Positions 25,601 through 39,700 of a DNA stretch of 64,000 nt are shown here, piece by piece; positions within the stretch are counted from its first letter, which is position 1, and each line of letters begins with the position of its first letter. Location: assembly GCA_944470555.2 (NCBI GenBank), contig OX104130.1:78497160-78561159 (forward strand), read 5' to 3'. A program made the translations under genes and the position numbers. Under the pieces are notes generated by a model. The model was not told the origin of the DNA. It made no database searches and was given only the letters and a program-made list of their open reading frames with translations. The stretch is from Heterobilharzia americana (Eukaryota; Platyhelminthes; Trematoda; Strigeidida; Schistosomatidae).

Positions 25601-28600
25601 CAACAGTGTGCACCCACGAACACACCAATGATCAAACTCAGGACCTAGAGTTCCCACGGAGAGCAATTCACCATAATGCCACTGAGGTCGGAATCCAAGG
25701 GTTCAAATTTTCTCTCTTCTGTCAGTTCACGATATAGTACGAACTTCATCCAGTGCCATCATTGAGTAACTGTCCTCACATTCAACTTGGTATCCCCCAC
25801 CGGTTATAACTTCTCACCAAAATCTCGAGAATCCCATCTCGAAGTCACCGTCTAGTGCTCATTAATGACTTACTTCGAGATTTCATTCTCAACGTTGTAA
25901 TGAGAAGCACTGACCGGTGGGGCACACCGATTCGGATGTTAGGAGAATCAACTCAACGACGATACTGTTGGGTACGATCCCTAGTGGGGTCATGGGTACA
26001 CACTGCTGAGGAATCCCGAGCCGGGACGAAACGGTTTTCCTATGCTTCGAGATTTTGAAGGTTCTACAACTCTACTGCTTATCAGAAAAAGGTTGAACCT
26101 ATCTGCGCACTGTAATTAAACTCATGATGTCAAAGTTCATTGCTTATTTCACTCACCAAAACTACTGGCGGAAGCGGCTCACAGACTGTGCCATTTGATA
26201 ATTTGCATTGCTAAACAGTAGTAATCTCAGGAGTCTAACAACACAAAATTTTGGTTGTACTGCATTCGTCAAGCTTTCCGCAGCTTTCGAGACAACAGCA
26301 TCAGTGCTAACTTCAATATTCCACTCACAAAAAATGAGGAATCAATAATTAACTAGTTCACTAGTTACTAGTCGGTCCTAAGCCCGAATAAAGAGGGAAG
26401 GTTGGGTATAAGGCTAGCAACCCTACATAGAAAAACCAATCCAATCGCTAAAGAAACCTCAAAGCACAAAAAAAACGAAAAATATATAAATAAACATATT
26501 CCTCGATGGAATCGGAGGGACGAAATGACACCAGTTGGTGAAAGCCTTCACGAAGCCAATTGGCCGATGTGTCTCCTCTCTCTCGATGAAAGCGAAAGTA
26601 AACATAGGGAAATAGAATGTCCGAACAATTTTTCAAGCTGGCTGGTGAGGTAGACCAGATTGCAAAAGAAATGAGGTGTAGCGAAGTGCTAGGAATCTGC
26701 GAAAGCAGATGGAATGGAAGTGGACTCTCCAAACTGGAAAGTCAATAATCTACTCCGATATTGTCACTCAGACGACAACCATGGGCAGACTGATGGAGTG
26801 GCTATCATGATGTCCCCAACAACATCGAAGGCTCTTTTACAGTGAGAACCAATCCTATCCAGGATCATGACAGCAAAGTTCAACTCAAAAGGAAGAAAAG
26901 TCACAATCATACAACACTACACTGTGCACCCACAAATAATGCAGATCAAAACAAGAAGGAGAAATTCTACAGACAACTGCAATCAACACTGGACAAGACC
27001 CCATACCAGTTGGCAACATCAAAATTCTAATGGATGGGGTGACATGAATGCCAAACTGGGAGCAGACAACACAGAAACAGAACCTATCATGAGTCGCGAA
27101 GCGCTCGGTGAAATGAACGAGAATGGAGAACTGTTTGCAGATTTCTGCATATTCAACGATTTGGTAATCACTGCGTTCAAGCACAAAGATATCCACAAAG
27201 CGGCATGGAGTTGATTTCACCAGATGGACACACTAAGAATCTTATCGACTTCATGTCAATGTGAAGAAAGTAGAGACTCAACCTACTGGACACAAGATCA
27301 GATCAAGAAGAGAAGCAGATGTAGGTTCACATCACTCACTATCTAGTGCAAGGAACCTACATTCAAAATCAAGTTGAAAGCCTTTAATTCTAAGAAGTTG
27401 GTGATAGATCACAGTTCGACTTGAACACCCAGAACAGAAACTGAAGGACGAAACATCAAAGGACATCTTAACGTCAGTCACCAGGGAAAAATGGGAGACA
27501 TCAGGTAACATCCCCGAGGAAATCTGCGTGGAAGAACACTGCAACTCTTCGGAGGAGAAGTGGAAGGAAACCTGCATAACCGTGTTAGGAGGGAAGAAGA
27601 AACCAGACAAGGAATGAATATCGACGGACACATGGAAGCTGATACAGCAGGGAGAGGAAGATGGTGAAGCAGAAGATAAACCAGTGCAAGGATGAACAAC
27701 GAGAAGAACTGAACACAACCTATAAAACACTTAACAAAGAAGTGAAGAAGAATGAGCGCAAAGACAAAAGATACTTCTACGACACACTGGCAAGTGAAGC
27801 AGAACAGGCTACTGGTAGGAGAGATCTGACAACATTGTATCAAATAACCAGGTTACTGTGTGGGTGGGAAGAGATCAACACAGATGAAACCAATGAAAAA
27901 TAGTGAAGGGAACCTAGTTAGCAAAGAGAAGAAACAATGGAAATGATGGGCTGGCCACTTCAAAAGCTCTTCAATCGACCACGACTACTATCTGCAACTT
28001 GTCCAGAAATACCACCAGCAGCATAGCCACAGAACTAAAAGTGAACACAAACACTCCGACAAAAGCAGAAGTGAAGTCCTGAACACCATAAGGTTACTGA
28101 AATGCGGGAAATCAGCAGGACCAGAAGGAATCGCACCAGAAGCACTGAAAACAGACGCAGAAACAACAGCGGATATGCTCACACCACACCAATATTGCAG
28201 AAGGTTTGGAAGGAAGGAAATAAAGGTACTTGGAGATTGGAAGAAGGGCTACCTTGTCAAACTGCCGAAGAAGGGAGACCTAAGTCTTTGCAAGAACTAA
28301 AACGGAATCATGCACTTGTCCACACTAAGCAAAATATTAAGCCTCATCATCCTGGACACTAAATAAATGCTCTGGATTCAAAACTACGACCGGGACAGGC
28401 TGGCTGGATTCAGGAAGTACAGATCATGTGTGGATAAAATGGTAACGCTACGCTACGCATCATCATGGAACAGAGTATAGAATAGCAGTCAACTCTCTAC
28501 CTCAACTTCATCGACTTTGAAAAGGCCTTCAACGGCGTCGACCTAGAAGTAATTTGGCAGTTGCTTCAACACTACGGAATACCACGAACCTTCATCAACC

Positions 28601-31600
28601 TCATTCAATAGCTATATGCGACATGATGCTACATGTCAAGTGATTCACAATCGAAAGCTTAGTGATGCCTTTGAAGTGAAGACAGGAAAGAGTAAGACAA
28701 GGTTGCCGCCTACTATCACCGATGATCTTCCTGATTGCGGTTGAATGGATTATGCAACAAACTATGAGGAGCGAGAGGAGGAGCATATGCTGGAGCGATG
28801 AAAAGACCCTTGAAGACTTGGATTTCGCCAACGATGATGATTTATATCTAATATCGCACAAATTCGAAGATCTACAGGTAAGTTAACAGAAGAGACAGCG
28901 AAGATGGGACTTGCTTCAGGTGAACGAAGAGAAGACGGAGGTGATGAAGATACCCCACCAACAACAACAAACACCAATCACCATTAACGAGAGAAACCTA
29001 AAGGAAGTAGTCTCTTTCACGTACCTGCCTAGGCAGCATTGTTTCAACTACAGGCGGCGGATCAGATGAGGACGTCTAAGCCAGGGTAGGAAGGACAGCA
29101 AGACAGGCCTTTATCAATCTGAAATCAGTGTGGAGATCTACTGCACTGCACTGCACTCAGCATAAAGTGTGAACAACATCCGGATTTTCAACACTAATAT
29201 CAGTCAAGGCAGCGCTTCTATATAGTTCAGAGAGTTGGCGCATTATGAAAAGCATTTCCAACAAACTGAGGACACATATCAACAACTGCCTACACTCACT
29301 CGATACTGAAAATCAAATGGTCAGAATGATAAGAATAAGCAACAAGGAACTCTGGCAACGAACCAACCAACAACCTATCACCCAACAAATATGCAGAATA
29401 AAATGGAGATGGATTGGATTGGGCATACACTGAGAAAACCATTCGGGGACATCACGCGTCAGGCCCTCGAGTGGAATTCAAAAGGGAAACGACGAGTTGG
29501 GCATCCGAGGGTGACATGGACGAGATCGTGTGGGGAAGAAATGAAAGCTTGTGGGCAGTCGTGGAGCCAGGTTTAAAAGACCGCAGAGAAGAGAGTGAAA
29601 TGGCGACGTGCTACTGAATCCCTATGTTCCACTAGGAACCCAAAGGACAAATAATAATAATAACAATAATAATCGTTGCATCGCACCTTACAGAAAAAAG
29701 GCGAAACAAACTTCCGTCCTGAAAGAATCTCTTCAGGTAGTTAATAAACAGGTATCCCCAAACTAGTGGTTCACATAATGCTTTAAGGGCGAAAACTTAT
29801 GATATATACCAAACATTTGCCCGCATTCTCCAACGGTAATGATCATTTTTTTCAGTTTTTAAGCAGGGTGGAGTTCAGTATGCAACAACTGTTGAAACTA
29901 CTTTCAGTTTTCGCCAAGATCTCGTCAACCACCGAATCTTCAGATAACCCCATTGAGTAAACATGATGAAGTTGCAGCAGATGTAAGTGAATGGCGACAA
30001 ATAAGTCTACTTCAGACGTTTAGTGTACACATTATACACTAATGAGGTGAGATTCTAGTTTTCGTTTAAGAGATTCAATGCTAGACCACATAAATCGGAC
30101 AGAGTATCAAGGCTACTTGTGGTTTGCAGCATCTGAAGAGAAAAGCGTCAGTAAAGAACAGTGCCCAGATAGTTTCAACCTTTTTCTGATAAGCAGTAGA
30201 GTTGTAGAACCTTTAAAACCTCGAAGCATAGGAAAACCGTTTCGTCCCGGCTCGGGATTCCTCAGCAGTGTGTACCCATGACCCCACTAGGGATCGTACC
30301 CAACAGTATCGTCGTTGAGTTGATTCTCCTAACATCCGAATCGGTGTGCCCCACCGGTCAGTGCTTCTCATTACAACGTTGAGAATGAAATCTCGAAGTA
30401 AGTCATTAATGAGCACTAGACGGTGACTTCGAGATGGGATTCTCGAGATTTTGGTGAGAAGTTATAACCGGTGGGGGATACCAAGTTGAATGTGAGGACA
30501 GTTACTCAATGATGGCACTGGATGAAGTTCGTACTATATCGTGAACTGACAGAAGAGAGAAAATTTGAACCCTTGGATTCCGACCTCAGTGGCATTATGG
30601 TGATGTGCTTGCATTGCTACCACATGAATTCCAATCATATTAGCAAGACTGGAAAATATATAAAGTGGAGTTAGTGGTAGTAAAAATGCAAGAGACAGAG
30701 ATAAGTGATACATGAAGCACACAACAATAGTGATTACTACCTTAGAATCTGAAAATCAACTGGGAAAGTTTTGGCAGATGATTGACGGTGTTTAGAAATG
30801 ATTTGGAAGCTGATAAAAATGGTCGGATTAGCAGCATGATCAGAGTTGAAAAAACATTTATTTCGTTTAAGGCAATCTACATGCGACCTTTTACAAGATA
30901 CCTAATCCACGTTTCAATCAATCACATTTGTAATTTTAAACATTTTATAGCTGGAAGTAGGAATTCACAAGATGATAGACTTCTATCTTTAGACTTCTTC
31001 TAAGTCACCTATCGGAAAATGAGAACATAGTGGAGTGGCAGCACTTGATGGTTCTCCACAGGAAACATCTTACTGTTGTCACACTTCATAAAAATCAATA
31101 GAATGATTCCCCATTATGGGATATTCAACTAGCTGCTTGAGATTACACAACTGTCCCATATACACTACACAGTGTTGTAGAATATCAAGGATGAAACACT
31201 GCAATAGACTACTCTGACATTATTATTATTACAAAACAAACATGTACAGCAAAAGGGCACCAAGAAATGATCCATACAAAATAATATAACAACTTTATGA
31301 AGACAAAGTGAAGGGAAGTGGATTCGAAAGGTAGTCTCCAATAAGCTACATCCATTACTTCTCTGCAGTAAAGGATAGAAGGAAGCTACAGAATGACCAT
31401 CACTGGTTTCCGTTTTGAGCCACATCTGATAACGGCTCAAACCACTGAGCTAGGTGATCTCTCGGACCACACTCAAAGAGTCCTGATGCACTGACAGATA
31501 CCAACTAGGCACGATTATTCTTCATCCCACGGCGCGACATCACACACTGATCAGTCTTCCGCTACCCTCATCCAGTCCCATAGTCAGCAAACAATGAACA

Positions 31601-33742
31601 GTATGGAAGACGTTGGAACGACATGCACAACACATGTGTAAGCCACCGAAGCCGGTCTTTCCAGATGACTTCACTTATTGAATGACGATCTCCATCAAAC
31701 CCAAACACACGCTGTCGTACATCAGAATCACTTACATGATTTTGTCACAAGATAATGGCAATCCTAAGAAGACAATAATGATCGAACCCACACATTCATC
31801 ACACATCTTCAGATCGGAGAGGCCAGATTTTATAGGTGTAGAGTAGAACTGCTCACACCTGACTGCCACAATAAGATGACAGTTACACTGGAATGTCTTA
31901 CAGTAAACATTAAAACGAAGAAAAAGTAAAGGTATTAAAAGAATCTAGAGTTTATGCTTACTTCAAAATAGCATAGAGTTTCATCTTCACCACCAGTGAA
32001 AAATCCACTCTCATCTGGACACACAGCTAACGACCATATTCTTCCGTCATGTGCTTCATAAACCAAAGAAGTGGTCTCTTCAGATGGTCTACTAAAATTT
32101 TCACCCTTCTCCAACTTCTTTGTGGGTGGTTTAGAAATATTCCATAATCTGATTAGACCTTTTTGGTCACTTTAAATAATCAAAAGAATAAGAAGAGAAA
32201 ACTAATAAAAGTATAAGAAATAGGAAATTCGATAGATATTTCATAAAAAAGGATTTGGTATGGACTAAAGACAGTTATGGTACAGAACTGACGTCAGCTA
32301 GAGGACAAGTAGGACTGCATAACTTCAGAAGTTTCGTTAATTTGGGTTCTTAAATCTCAGTGTTGGGCAAGTAATAACTAGGCTACTGTTTTATTAAGCG
32401 ATAACCAACATTATGAAGCTTTAGATCACTTAAAAAATTACATAACTGATCTAAAGTGTTGTCAGACAGATCTTCTATTTGTTACTAACATAATAACACC
32501 ATCAATACATCATATCATTATCGCTAGGATACTTGGCTCGAATCGCACTATCAGCATCAAACTTATGCTGTAGCTTTTCTGTTCATTCCCGAGACCAGAT
32601 GGTAATCAGTTCAACAGCAGCTGCTTCTTTCATAGTATTGCCTTTAATACTGTTGTTATTATTAACATTATTCAGATGTTAAAATGAATTCGCTTAAAAA
32701 TATTGTTCTGGAAGGTAATTTCTTGGAATATTACTTGCTGAAGGTTACATACTGTATCGAATAAAAGGATTATTATTATAATTATTATTTACTATATAAC
32801 ATTTCAGACAATTTATTGTCCATAGTCGCTTAAATGTTGATACGATTATGGACAACAAACTATGTCTGAACCCTGGTGGCTTAGTGGCTGGTGAAAGCTC
32901 TGCACGAATACACAAGACTCGGTTGGCTTTTGCCAACCTATATTACCTGTGGCGCCGTCACGATATTCGACTGTCCATTAAGGGTCACATATGTTGCACA
33001 GCAATCCACTCTGTTCTACTGTGTGGCTGTAAAACATGGCCATTGAACGTGAAAGACATGAAAAGGCTTCAGATGTTTGACCACCATTGCCTTCATAGTA
33101 TAGGCCGTATTCCGTGGTGTCACCACATGAGTAACGCTGACGTCAGGTTTAGAGTTTTAGGGAGAAGAGGTAAGTTAGTTGACATGGCTGTGAATCTTCA
33201 TCGACTGAGATGGCTGGTTGGGACATGTGTTACGTATGCCTAGTCGCCGATTGCCTCGTCACACAATGTTGGCCGAAGTAGGTGTAGGCAGGAAAAAGGC
33301 TCGAGGTGGCCAGACTAAAACATGGCACCAATGTATGAAGTCTCTGACTGTTGGTTTGAGCCATGTGAAGCGATGCAGACTAGCTGGTTGGGGTCCGCAG
33401 GACAAGAGAAACCAGTGGTTTGAGACTCTAGGTGATATGGCTGAGAACCGAAGTCAGTGGCGCAGATGTATACAGATATTATCCTCATCGTTAACAACGC
33501 TATACCGAATCTCACCATTTTCTCACTCCTTTCTCTCTTTGGCACTTTATATTTCCTCTGACCAAATTTTCGTCTCTTCATCTTCCACTTCACTGCATTT
33601 TTACTTGATGTATTGATATGAGCTGTGGCAGCTCTGACCGTTATGCAGTAATAGCTGGTCCTATATTGATCTGGATGATGATGATGATGATGATGATGGA
33701 TGACGTCTGAAAGGTTATCCAGTGAATAACGCTGGTTGACTA

Positions 33743-33798
<56 letters not shown>

Positions 33799-36700
33799 CA
33801 TCACAATGCCCAAGTTTCACGCTCTTTATCAAATAATACAACCAACTGATAACCATTAACGGTTCAGTTATTAGACTAGCTTAGAAGGTAAAAAAAGGAA
33901 ATTTCTGATCGGTTATGACATCAACGCCTGAAGCTTTGACAATATTGTGGATAAATCAGAACCAACTCAAGTAACCAAAGGTACTGTTCGCTAATTAACC
34001 TCTTGTCTACATAAAATAAAACTGCTCCGATTGCATGATTGTTAACTGAAGCGAAATGCAATGCATAACGAAACTAGCATGGGTTAGAGATTCTGAAAGC
34101 TGTAATGGATTCATTAAGAATTCCAACATATTGGCGCTATTATAAAAAGACGTTGCTTCAATGGAGAGGAATTTTTTATACATATCAAAAGATACGCTGA
34201 CAATGAATCTTAGAAGCGCAGAAATTCCGTGGTTACACACTATCGATGATTTTTATCAAGAATTCTGAATCGGATACGTATCGATGAAAAGCCATTTTGG
34301 TTCCCGATAATGTTGAAAATAAGTATCAACTATTATGCATAATATTATTGATGGATAGCAGCTAGCACTGAAATCAGGGAAGTGCGTTTCGTCCCATCGG
34401 GAACTCGTCAGCTGGATATAACGGGGACTTCAAAGCAAAACACAAAAACCACACTTTACCCGTCATACAAAGAGTGGCTATCATAACTCAGTGGTCTGGT
34501 AAATATCGCTCTGGTGTTTGAAGCGATTGTTCTTGGGTTCCAGTATTGCTGGGAACAGCATCATTCACTAAAAGGCAAATACATACAACTCACGAGTCAC
34601 AAGTAGGATGGAACGGGCCTCTTGGATTTAGCTACTATCTACTATGCAGCACTATTATCAAAATGAAAATACTGGTAATATCCAGGCAACCGTAAAGGAG
34701 CCCATATGCAGATAGTCGCCGATTAAATCAATTCAAGCAATGCAGATTTAACATCAAAACCATTATCAGCAACTGAATAAGTTCATACATATTGATACTT
34801 CTAAAGTGACTGAAAGACAAAATCAATGCAGAACCCCTCACACAAGTGCATCAGTTCAAGTTGCCACACTTCCCACCAGTAGTATACAAGGAACAAGTGG
34901 ATGGAAAATACTGATATCAGAGAACACATAGGTCTATGGGAGGAGAATGAAGTTTCAAATCAAAGAGGGTGAAAATATTCAAGCTTTAGAAAACGCGAAA
35001 TAGTGAATACACCTTCACCACTGTGATCGGTTTTCAACTATGTCAACAAGGGTCTCCAAACATTTATTACTTTCGTCTTGCCAACCCCAATCAGGTAGTC
35101 CACAAATACCCATACACCAAAGATAAATAGTTACACACCCGATGCATAAGTACCACATCTTAGTCTCCTCACCCTCGAACATCTTTCCACCTAATCCAAC
35201 TTCCCCTAGCATCACACTTCGGCATAGGTGGCTGCTCACAATCCGCAATACATGTCCAAACCACGTCATCAATCCTCTTGCCTGTCTTGCCTAATACCCT
35301 CCACCTAGCCTCAGCATTGTTCACACAGTCATCCCCACTATAACCCACCAATGATACGAAGACACCTGTGATCAAACATTTTAACCATCTCATATCTTCT
35401 ACTTTCAACTATCGTGTCTCACAGCCAGCCATGTAACAAGATTCAACGGACTACAGCGCATCCTTTAAAGGTGGTCGGATATCTCCCCAGTCGGTGCCAC
35501 AGATGACGCAAACTGGTGAATGCCAAACGGGTATTCTCTATCCAAAGTCAGATTTCGTCAACTGGTGCAATTCCCGAGTAAGTTAAGTGGTTGATACATT
35601 CAATCACATCACGCTCTATCATGACATTGGGACTACTTGCAGCAGACCATTCCTGAAGCATTGTCGTACATCCTACATCCTACAGTATTATTTAAATTCG
35701 CCTTATTAACTTACCATGACAGCACCTGTTTATCTTGAGAAAGGAAGACAGCTTTATAGACTGGTTGATCATGACCTTCCAAAGTCTGCAAAAACAACAA
35801 ACAAACAAGTAAACATCAGTCAACCTACATTTATACACACACATTAGTTGTTATACCTTAGAAATACAGATGGGAGATGGTTAGGAAAACAAACAACCGA
35901 TCACTGAAAGTATATGCAGACATTATTATACACAATGATACTGTGAATATTCGAACTAGTCCGTTTTTATACATTGCAATAAAACTAATATTATGCACTA
36001 ATTTATCATCATTAATATCGCAAATAGTAAACTTCTATACAGACGAGTTCACGACGAAATACATCTAAGACAGTTGGGTGAAAGTCATCAACAGAAAACC
36101 CTACTTGACCTGCGTTACGCGCTCTTTAGCACTCATCAATAAGCTGTATCTGCAACCTTGATGGAGCTGATGTCCCTCTTAAGATTTGAAATGGTGTCAG
36201 TCAGCACTTAGAACTAGTCAACATGAAGTTGGTTAACCTCCAATGACCAGTCAGTGCACAACTAGGTGACGTAGGTTCGAACCCCAGACGGGACATTCAA
36301 CTAACATTTATTCCAGTGAGTTCATCGTAATGTTGAGTCAACTAGCCTGGTGGCTACATTGTAAAGTGACCGACAGAATTCGATCGGTGCTTAAAACAAA
36401 ACAACTTCAAGTCGAGTACCCTCCAGAGATCATTCAATGTATCAAACTTCTCCCTTTCACATCGCAACCTATTCTTATGGCTTTCAGAGTTATACTACTT
36501 ACAAATGATGAAGCGAGTTTTATCTGATTTTATTCCTGCAAGTATTCAGTTATTCGGTGAATCAGTCACACAAGATTTGACTGGGTACAGATCACAAGGA
36601 TGTAGCAGTTTGTACTAGACGACGTTTCAAGGACACTTTGCCGCCTTAAATCGGATGACCATGGTGCAATTGTATCACAAAAATTAGCTTGCCATCTGAA

Positions 36701-39700
36701 AACTTTCTGAGTAGAATTAATCAACAGAATAACTATATCTTACTACTTTTATACACGTGAGGCATACTTTATACAAAAAGAAATTCATGGCACAGCATTA
36801 CACTGGTATTTTAAATCAAAGAATGTGTAGTCATTCCGTGACAATGCGCCTCACATACGTGATATAATTTTCACATACATGAATAGCATCGTCACTCACT
36901 AAGGCGGGTGATATTTAACTAATGAGATTACGAGTTCTTATGCTGCTTCATAAAACCACTTTTTGACAAAATAACAATGACTGACAAAAATCAACGTAGA
37001 ACCTCGCACACAGGTGGATCGGTTCAAGTTGCCATACTTTGGTATCATCATCGGTCACTATATAATATTATAAATCATTGTGTAGTGCAATGACTTGTAC
37101 ATGGTTAATGCGTTGTATCCATTCATCCGCTGAATGTAAAGTTAAACAACTAAAATGTGTTCAAGCCCAAAATAAACAAAAGAATTTAGACAATCATAAC
37201 CTAGTACAATAGGTAAATAAAAAGAATGCAGTTTTAAGATGAACTACTGATAAGAGATACAAGTAGTAAAATAAATTCTACCACAAATGAAGCTATCAAT
37301 TCTCGATAACAACCTCGCCTGGTTAACTAGTTCACTAGTAACTAGCTGGTCCTAAGCCCGGGTAAAGAGGGAAGGTTGGGCATAGGGCTAGCAACCCCAC
37401 CCCGTAAAACAAATCTAACCGCTAAAGAAACTTCAAAGAACACACGAAATGTAAAAATAATAACAAAATTATTCCTCGCTGGAATCGGAGAGGCGAAATG
37501 ACGCCAGTTGGTGAAAGCCTTCGGGAAGCCAATTGGCCGGGCCGAGGTGTCTTCTCTTGATGAAAGCAAGAGTGAACGTGGGGACATGGAATGTCCACAC
37601 CAAGTTTGAACCCAGCTGGTAGGGCAGCCCAGATTGCAAACGAGATGAAGAGGTATGACGTTGAAGTGTTTGGAATTTGCGAAAGCAGATGGAATAGGAG
37701 TGGACTCCCCAAACTGTCAACTGGAGAATCAATAATATACTCCGGTCACCCAGACGACAACCACGAGCACACTGAGTTATGGAGTGGCTATCATGATGTC
37801 CACAACAGCATCGAAGGCCCTCAAGCAGTGGGAACCAATCTCCTCCAGGATCATGACAGCAAGGTTCAACTCAAAAGGAAGGAAAGTCACAATCATACAA
37901 CACTACGCTGTGCACCTACAAATAATGCAGATCAAAAGAAGAAGGAGAAATTATACAGACAACTGCAATCAACACTGGACAAGACATCAGTTGGCAATAT
38001 CAAAATTCTAATGGGCGACATGAATGCCAAACTGGGAGGGGACAATACAGGAAGAGAACTAACCATGGGCCGAGAAGCGCTCGGTGAGGTGACGAACGAG
38101 AATGGAGAATTGTTTGCAGAATTCTGTGCATTCAACGATTTCGTGATTGGAAGCAGTGTGTTCAAGCACAAGGATATCCACAAAGCGACATGTAGTTGAT
38201 TTCACCAGACACCAGGACACACTAAAAATCAAATCCACTTTATCTCAATCTCAAGAAAGTGGAGACGCAGTCTACTTGACACAAGGTCAATAAGAAGAAC
38301 AGATGTAGGATCAGACCAGTATCTAGTGCAAGGAACCTACCTTCCAAATCAAGTTAAAAGCCTTCAAGGAAGCTGGTGATAGACCTCAATTCAAGTACAA
38401 CACTCGGAAACTGAAGGATGAAACTACAAAGGAAATCTTCACGTCAGCCATCAAGACAAAATGGGAGATATCGAGGAACATCCCTGAAGAAACCTGTGTG
38501 GAAGAACACTGAAATTCTTTGAAAGCTATGTGGAGCGGAACCTGCACAACCGTATTAGGAAGGAAGCTTAAAGAAGATAAGGAATAATTCTCGACAGACA
38601 CATGGAAACTGATAGAGCAGGGAGAGGAGGATGGTGAAGCAGAAGATAAACCAGTACAAGGATGCTCAACGACATGAGGAACTGAGTACAATGTATATAA
38701 CACTGGACAAAAAAGTGAAGAAGAGTGCACGGAAAGACAAAAGACAATTCTACAAAACACTGGCAAGTGAAGCAGAACAGGCTGCAGGTAAGAGAGACCT
38801 GACAACATTGTATCAAATAACCAGGTTGATATCTGGGAAGAGATCAACGCAGATGAAACCAATAAAAGATGATGTCGGAAATTTAATTACGAAAGAAGAG
38901 AAACAAAGGAAACTATGGACTGACCACTTCAAGAAGCTCTTGAATCGACCACCACCTAAACTTCGTCCAGAAATACCACCTACAGCCGCTGAACTACAAG
39001 TGAATATAAATCCTCCAACAAGTCCTGAAAGCCATAAAACTACTGAAATGTGGGAAAGCAGCAGGACCAGATGGGATCCCACCAGAAGCACTGAAAACAG
39101 ACGCAGAGACAACAGCGGACATGCTCACACCATACCAGTATTGCAGAAGGTGGGGAAGGAAGAGAAGGTACCTGCAGATTGGAAGGAGGGAGACCTCACT
39201 GTTTGCAAGAACTGGAGAGGAATCACTCTCCTGTCCACCCAGAACAAGCAAAATATTAAGCCGCATCATCCTGGTGAGGCTTAAGGATGCACTGGATTCA
39301 AAACTACGACCGAAACAGGTAGGCTTCAGGAAGTACAAATCATGTGCAGACCAAATTGCAACGCTACACTACGCATCATCATAGAACAGAGCATAGAATG
39401 GCGATCAGCTCTCTACCCCAACTTTATCGACTTTGAGAAGGCCTTTGACAGCGTCGACCGAGAGGTAATTTGGAAACTGCTTCATTACTACGGAGTACCG
39501 CAAACCTTTATCCGCCTCATTCAACAACTATATGAAGATGCCACATGCCAAGTAATTCACAATGGGAAGCTCAGTGATGCTTTTGAAGTGAAGTGAAGAC
39601 AGGAGTGAAACAAGGTTGCCTACTATCCCCCATGATATTCCTGATTGTGGTCGACTGGATCATGCAGCAAACAGTAGGCAGCGAGAAGAGGGGGGTACGC

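Noticed and set aside
36110..36160. Further hammerhead
   Set aside because: The core reads TTGATGAG and the GAAAC block is gone.
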